Below, in pieces: positions 14,865 through 17,367 of a stretch of 17,367 nt of DNA. This DNA comes from Planctomycetia bacterium (GTDB taxonomy: Bacteria; Planctomycetota; Phycisphaerae; Phycisphaerales; SM1A02). Each line of letters begins with the position of its first letter. Within the stretch, counting starts at the first letter, position 1. The translations under genes and the position numbers were made by a program. The stretch spans positions 1 to 17,367 of the forward strand of contig SYHM01000003.1 of the NCBI GenBank assembly GCA_005799205.1. The letters run 5' to 3'. The notes under the pieces were generated by a model. That model was not told the origin of the DNA, made no database searches, and worked only from the letters and a program-made list of their open reading frames with translations.

Positions 14865-15512
14865 ATGTTGAAGTTCGTCCATCAAGCGATCTGTGATATT
14901 CGAACGACTGGCTCGGTGTTTCCGAGTTCTCCGAGGCTTGCGCGTGCGATGACGAATTCGCTGCGAGATCACCGCGGCGAGAAGCGGATTCTCGAGGTCG
15001 GCCCCGGCACCGGAGCGTTCACGCAGGCGATCCTCTCGTCGCTGAGAGGAAAGGACTCGCTCGACATCGTCGAAGTGAATCCCGTCTTTTGCGAACACAT
15101 CGAGCGGCAACTGCTCGCTCCCTTTCGCGCGCGCCATTCGGGCATGTCAATCGGATTGCACCAAGGACCGATCGAGTCAGCGGCGCTTGAAGGTGGATAC
15201 GACTTCGTGATTTGTGGACTGCCATTCAACAACTTCCCAGTCGCGCTCACACAATCGATCTTCGCGCAGATACTGAGACTGATGCGTGACGGCGGCGAAC
15301 TGACCTACTTCGAATACGCCGGGGTGCGAGCATTCAAGCGTCCGTTTGTGGGACCGCATGGGCGCGAGCGCATTGCACAGTTCAAGGCGTTCACTCAAAA
15401 GACGGCAAAGTCGCACCATGTCACCCGCTCACTGGTTGTCGCGAACATCCCTCCAGCGCTCACCGTGCGACTCACCAAGCGACGTGGAAATCTTGAAGCA
15501 TGTTCCGAGTAA
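14865..15512 (+). CDS. Class I SAM-dependent methyltransferase, PmtA-like (phospholipid N-methyltransferase type)
   Basis: Predicted to transfer a methyl group from S-adenosylmethionine, possibly to phosphatidylethanolamine. The 215-residue size and layout fit bacterial PmtA enzymes: an N-terminal GSVFPSSPRLARAM segment (16-29, cf. the 'G.i.PSS..LA..M' start of that family), motif I LEVGPGTGAFT at 43-53, an acidic residue at the end of strand 2 (E70) for the ribose, and ICGLPFNNFP at 116-125, matching the family's 'SGLPL.NFP' element. The same fold occurs in rRNA adenine dimethylases (KsgA/Erm), but the N/D-P-P-[YF] motif expected for base methylation is absent, which favours PmtA. The 3' end overlaps the dapL start by 13 nt in another frame, implying translational coupling although no shared pathway is obvious. 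Confidence 0.75.
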   Translation: MLKFVHQAICDIRTTGSVFPSSPRLARAMTNSLRDHRGEKRILEVGPGTGAFTQAILSSLRGKDSLDIVEVNPVFCEHIERQLLAPFRARHSGMSIGLHQGPIESAALEGGYDFVICGLPFNNFPVALTQSIFAQILRLMRDGGELTYFEYAGVRAFKRPFVGPHGRERIAQFKAFTQKTAKSHHVTRSLVVANIPPALTVRLTKRRGNLEACSE

Positions 15513-16759
15513 ACGAGCACTTTCTGAAACTGTCTGCTGGATATCTCTTTCCAGAGATCGCCCGGCGTGTTGCGCTTTTCGCAGCAGAGAATCCATCCGT
15601 CGCCTCGCGAATCATTCGCTGCGGCATTGGAGATGTCACCGAACCGCTGCCTTCGGCGGCAGCCGATGCGATGCGCAAGGCGATCGATGACCTGACAACA
15701 CGCGAGCGATTTCGTGGATACCCACCGCCATCGGGCTATGACTTCGTGCGCGCTGCGGTCGCCGAAGGGGATTTTCGTTCTCGAGGATGTTCCGTTGCCG
15801 ATGATGAGATTTTTCTTAGCGATGGCTCGAAGCCCGATGCGAGTGCCATCCTTGAGATTCTTGGCAGCGGCAATCGGATCGCGATCACAGACCCCGTGTA
15901 TCCGGTGTACGCAGATACCAACGTGATGGCGGGGAACTCGGGAGTGGCGCTCGAGGGAGGTGGTTACGAAGGATTCACCTATCTCGCGTGCACGCCAGCG
16001 AATGGCTTCTCTCCAGCGCTACCGACCTCACCAGTGGATGTCATCTATCTCTGTTCACCCAACAATCCAACTGGCGCTGTCCTCGACCGAACTGCACTGA
16101 CACGCTGGGTCGCCTACGCCCGCGAGCATAAGAGTGTGATTCTCTTTGATGCGGCGTATGAAGCGTTCATTCGTGATCCAGACCTTCCACATTCGATCTA
16201 TGAGATTGAGGGAGCGCGGTCGTGTGCGATCGAGTTTCGATCGTTCTCGAAAGTTGGTGGATTCACCGGCGTGCGCTGCGGCTACACCGTGATGCCGAAG
16301 GATCTTTACGCAACCACGAGTACTGGCGCGCGCATCGGCTTGCACGCGCTTTGGATGCGTCGGTGGGCAACATGTTCGAATGGCGTCTCATGGCCGGTGC
16401 AGTGCGCGACCGCGGCGCTCTATTCGCCGGCGGGTCGTGCACAGACACGTGCGCTCACGGACTTCTACCTCGACAACGCGGCCTTGCTTGCTGATGCATG
16501 CGAGTCAATGGGACTCACGACATACGGCGCGAAGAACTCTCCGTATGTGTGGATGACCTGCCCAACGGGGCTGGGCTCATGGGATGCTTTCGACCTTCTC
16601 TTGCGCGAGGCACAGGTGGTGACGACTCCCGGCGCTGGATTCGGCCGCTGCGGCGAGGGGTTCATCCGCATCAGCGCGTTCAATTCGCGCGCGAATGTCG
16701 AAGAGGTCGTGAAGCGACTTTCAGTGCTTACTGCTCGTCACTCCAGCCGCGCTTCTTGA
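15500..16759 (+). CDS. dapL: LL-diaminopimelate aminotransferase
   Basis: PLP-dependent class I/II aminotransferase that converts tetrahydrodipicolinate plus glutamate directly to LL-diaminopimelate, bypassing the succinylase and acetylase routes to lysine and peptidoglycan precursors. The 419-residue length is close to the usual 400-415. DapL-specific features are clear: the N-terminal FLKLSAGYLFPEIARRV, SDGSKPD, the stretch around TDPVYPVYADTNVM, LCSPNNPTG, FDAAYEAFI, and the PLP lysine K251 in FRSFSKVGGFTGVRCGY. In many homologues the residue after SDGxK is Cys; here it is Pro. The ATG at 15500 lies within the last codons of the methyltransferase gene; only a weak GGAA precedes it, so expression probably depends on coupling. 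The 3' end overlaps the convergent rlmE gene by 32 bp. Confidence 0.94.
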   Translation: MFRVNEHFLKLSAGYLFPEIARRVALFAAENPSVASRIIRCGIGDVTEPLPSAAADAMRKAIDDLTTRERFRGYPPPSGYDFVRAAVAEGDFRSRGCSVADDEIFLSDGSKPDASAILEILGSGNRIAITDPVYPVYADTNVMAGNSGVALEGGGYEGFTYLACTPANGFSPALPTSPVDVIYLCSPNNPTGAVLDRTALTRWVAYAREHKSVILFDAAYEAFIRDPDLPHSIYEIEGARSCAIEFRSFSKVGGFTGVRCGYTVMPKDLYATTSTGARIGLHALWMRRWATCSNGVSWPVQCATAALYSPAGRAQTRALTDFYLDNAALLADACESMGLTTYGAKNSPYVWMTCPTGLGSWDAFDLLLREAQVVTTPGAGFGRCGEGFIRISAFNSRANVEEVVKRLSVLTARHSSRAS

Positions 16760-17367
16760 CCTCACTCGTCTGCTTCGACTCAGCTGGTCCTCCGCGGTAG
16801 CCGTGGCCAACAATGAAAATTTCAACGCTTTCGCGCCGCGATGATGCAGGCTTGACGCCTTTCACTTCGCCGAAGAGAGCGTGCGCTCGCTTGAGAAGCA
16901 GCGGATATCCCCCGCCTTCGTAGACCTTCATGACAACATGTCCGCCACGTTTGAGCCACACGGGCAGGCGATCGAGCAGTGTGTGACAGAGGGCGACCGA
17001 ACGAATACTGTCGCCCGACGCATCGCCAGAAGTGTCCGGACCAATATCGCTGATCACCACGTTAAAGAGTTCGCCACCAAACGATTCGTGCGTGAGCTCG
17101 TTGAGATCGGCTTGCATGACCCGCACATGAGGGGCAAGGCCCCGTGGGTCGATGACTTTGAGATCAAACGCGCAGACGAATCCGGTTGGCCCAACACGCG
17201 CCGATGCGACCTGTGTCCACGATCCTGGAGCGGCGCCGACATCGAGTACTCGATCGCCTCGGCGAAGAACCCGACGGCGCTCGTCAATCTCGATCAACTT
17301 GTACGCACTACGCGCGCGGTATCCCTCATCTTTGGCCTTCCGAAAATAGTGATCCTGCACTTCGCGC
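16728..17367 (-). CDS. rlmE: 23S rRNA (uridine-2'-O)-methyltransferase RlmE (FtsJ), 5' end outside window
   Basis: RlmE/FtsJ methylates the 2'-OH of the conserved 23S rRNA uridine (U2552 in E. coli) during late 50S assembly. About 212 residues are in the window. Reading runs off the right edge: the frame is still open at 17366 (Arg-Glu precede the GTG at 17360, which is probably an internal valine), so only a few N-terminal residues are likely missing. Numbering from that GTG codon, the K-D-K-E catalytic tetrad is intact: K21 (RSAYKL), D105 (ISDIGPDTSG), K145 (VMKVYEG) and E177 (SSRRESVE). The SAM motif is LDVGAAPGSW at 39-48. The usual SDMAPN is SDIGPD here. The C-terminal 20 residues (PAESKQTSEVKKRGWSDEQ) extend past the core fold, and their codons include the overlap with dapL. 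Confidence 0.94.
   Translation of the reverse strand, partial: REVQDHYFRKAKDEGYRARSAYKLIEIDERRRVLRRGDRVLDVGAAPGSWTQVASARVGPTGFVCAFDLKVIDPRGLAPHVRVMQADLNELTHESFGGELFNVVISDIGPDTSGDASGDSIRSVALCHTLLDRLPVWLKRGGHVVMKVYEGGGYPLLLKRAHALFGEVKGVKPASSRRESVEIFIVGHGYRGGPAESKQTSEVKKRGWSDEQ

Noticed and set aside
17358..17360. GTG at 17360 as the true start of rlmE
   Set aside because: Family members have several more residues before this point, and the frame continues open (Arg-Glu) to the window edge. The start is most likely outside the window.
1..17367. CRISPR arrays, tRNA/rRNA genes, transposases, prophage or defence genes
   Set aside because: None seen. Coding genes fill the window with gaps of 85 bp or less, and no repeated spacer structure or integrase/transposase motif appears.

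Overview
The window looks like a gene-dense bacterial chromosome segment of fairly high GC, most likely from Planctomycetota and probably class Phycisphaerae. The best clue is the C-terminus of the multihaem cytochrome (8155-10095). It carries two dockerin-like Asn-Gly-Asp-Gly repeats, each ending in an 'LxMLLxxWG' motif, a tail type common on exported proteins of that class. The tricorn-type protease, the DapL lysine route and the large secreted TPR protein fit, but none is diagnostic. This assignment is inference; no marker gene is present. Eleven protein-coding genes fill the window. No gap exceeds 85 bp, and I see no RNA gene, insertion sequence, prophage, CRISPR array or defence island.

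Layout. (a) 32-3499, minus strand: a secreted TPR / Ig-like protein followed by a flippase-like membrane protein, probably one operon. (b) 3540-8094, plus strand: a secreted protein of unknown function, a peptide ABC-transporter binding protein (OppA type) and a permease (OppB type) joined by an ATGA overlap, then a small lipoprotein. OppC, OppD and OppF partners are not here. (c) 8155-10095, plus: an exported pentahaem cytochrome c with a dockerin-like tail. (d) 10112-13645, minus: an exported tricorn-type protease, convergent with the cytochrome and divergent from (e). (e) 13731-16759, plus: an M42 aminopeptidase, a PmtA-like SAM methyltransferase and LL-diaminopimelate aminotransferase (DapL), the last two overlapping. 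(f) 16728-17367, minus: RlmE, 5'-truncated by the window edge, whose 3' end overlaps the 3' end of dapL.

How the genes may work together. OppA/OppB (peptide uptake), the exported tricorn protease (protein to peptides) and the M42 aminopeptidase (peptides to amino acids) suggest a peptide-scavenging neighbourhood, although they are not one operon. DapL, the methyltransferase and RlmE are housekeeping or biosynthetic.

The most striking signal is in the regulatory sequence. Seven of the eight genes or operons whose 5' ends lie inside the window have a TAnnnT hexamer resembling a sigma-70 -10 element only 6 to 11 nt before the ATG, and three have exactly 6 nt. Transcription would then start at the A of the ATG or a few bases before it, so these genes appear to make leaderless or nearly leaderless mRNAs. 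An SD-like motif is clear only at oppB, which lies inside an operon. This is the pattern I would test first. I found no clearly new multi-gene system.
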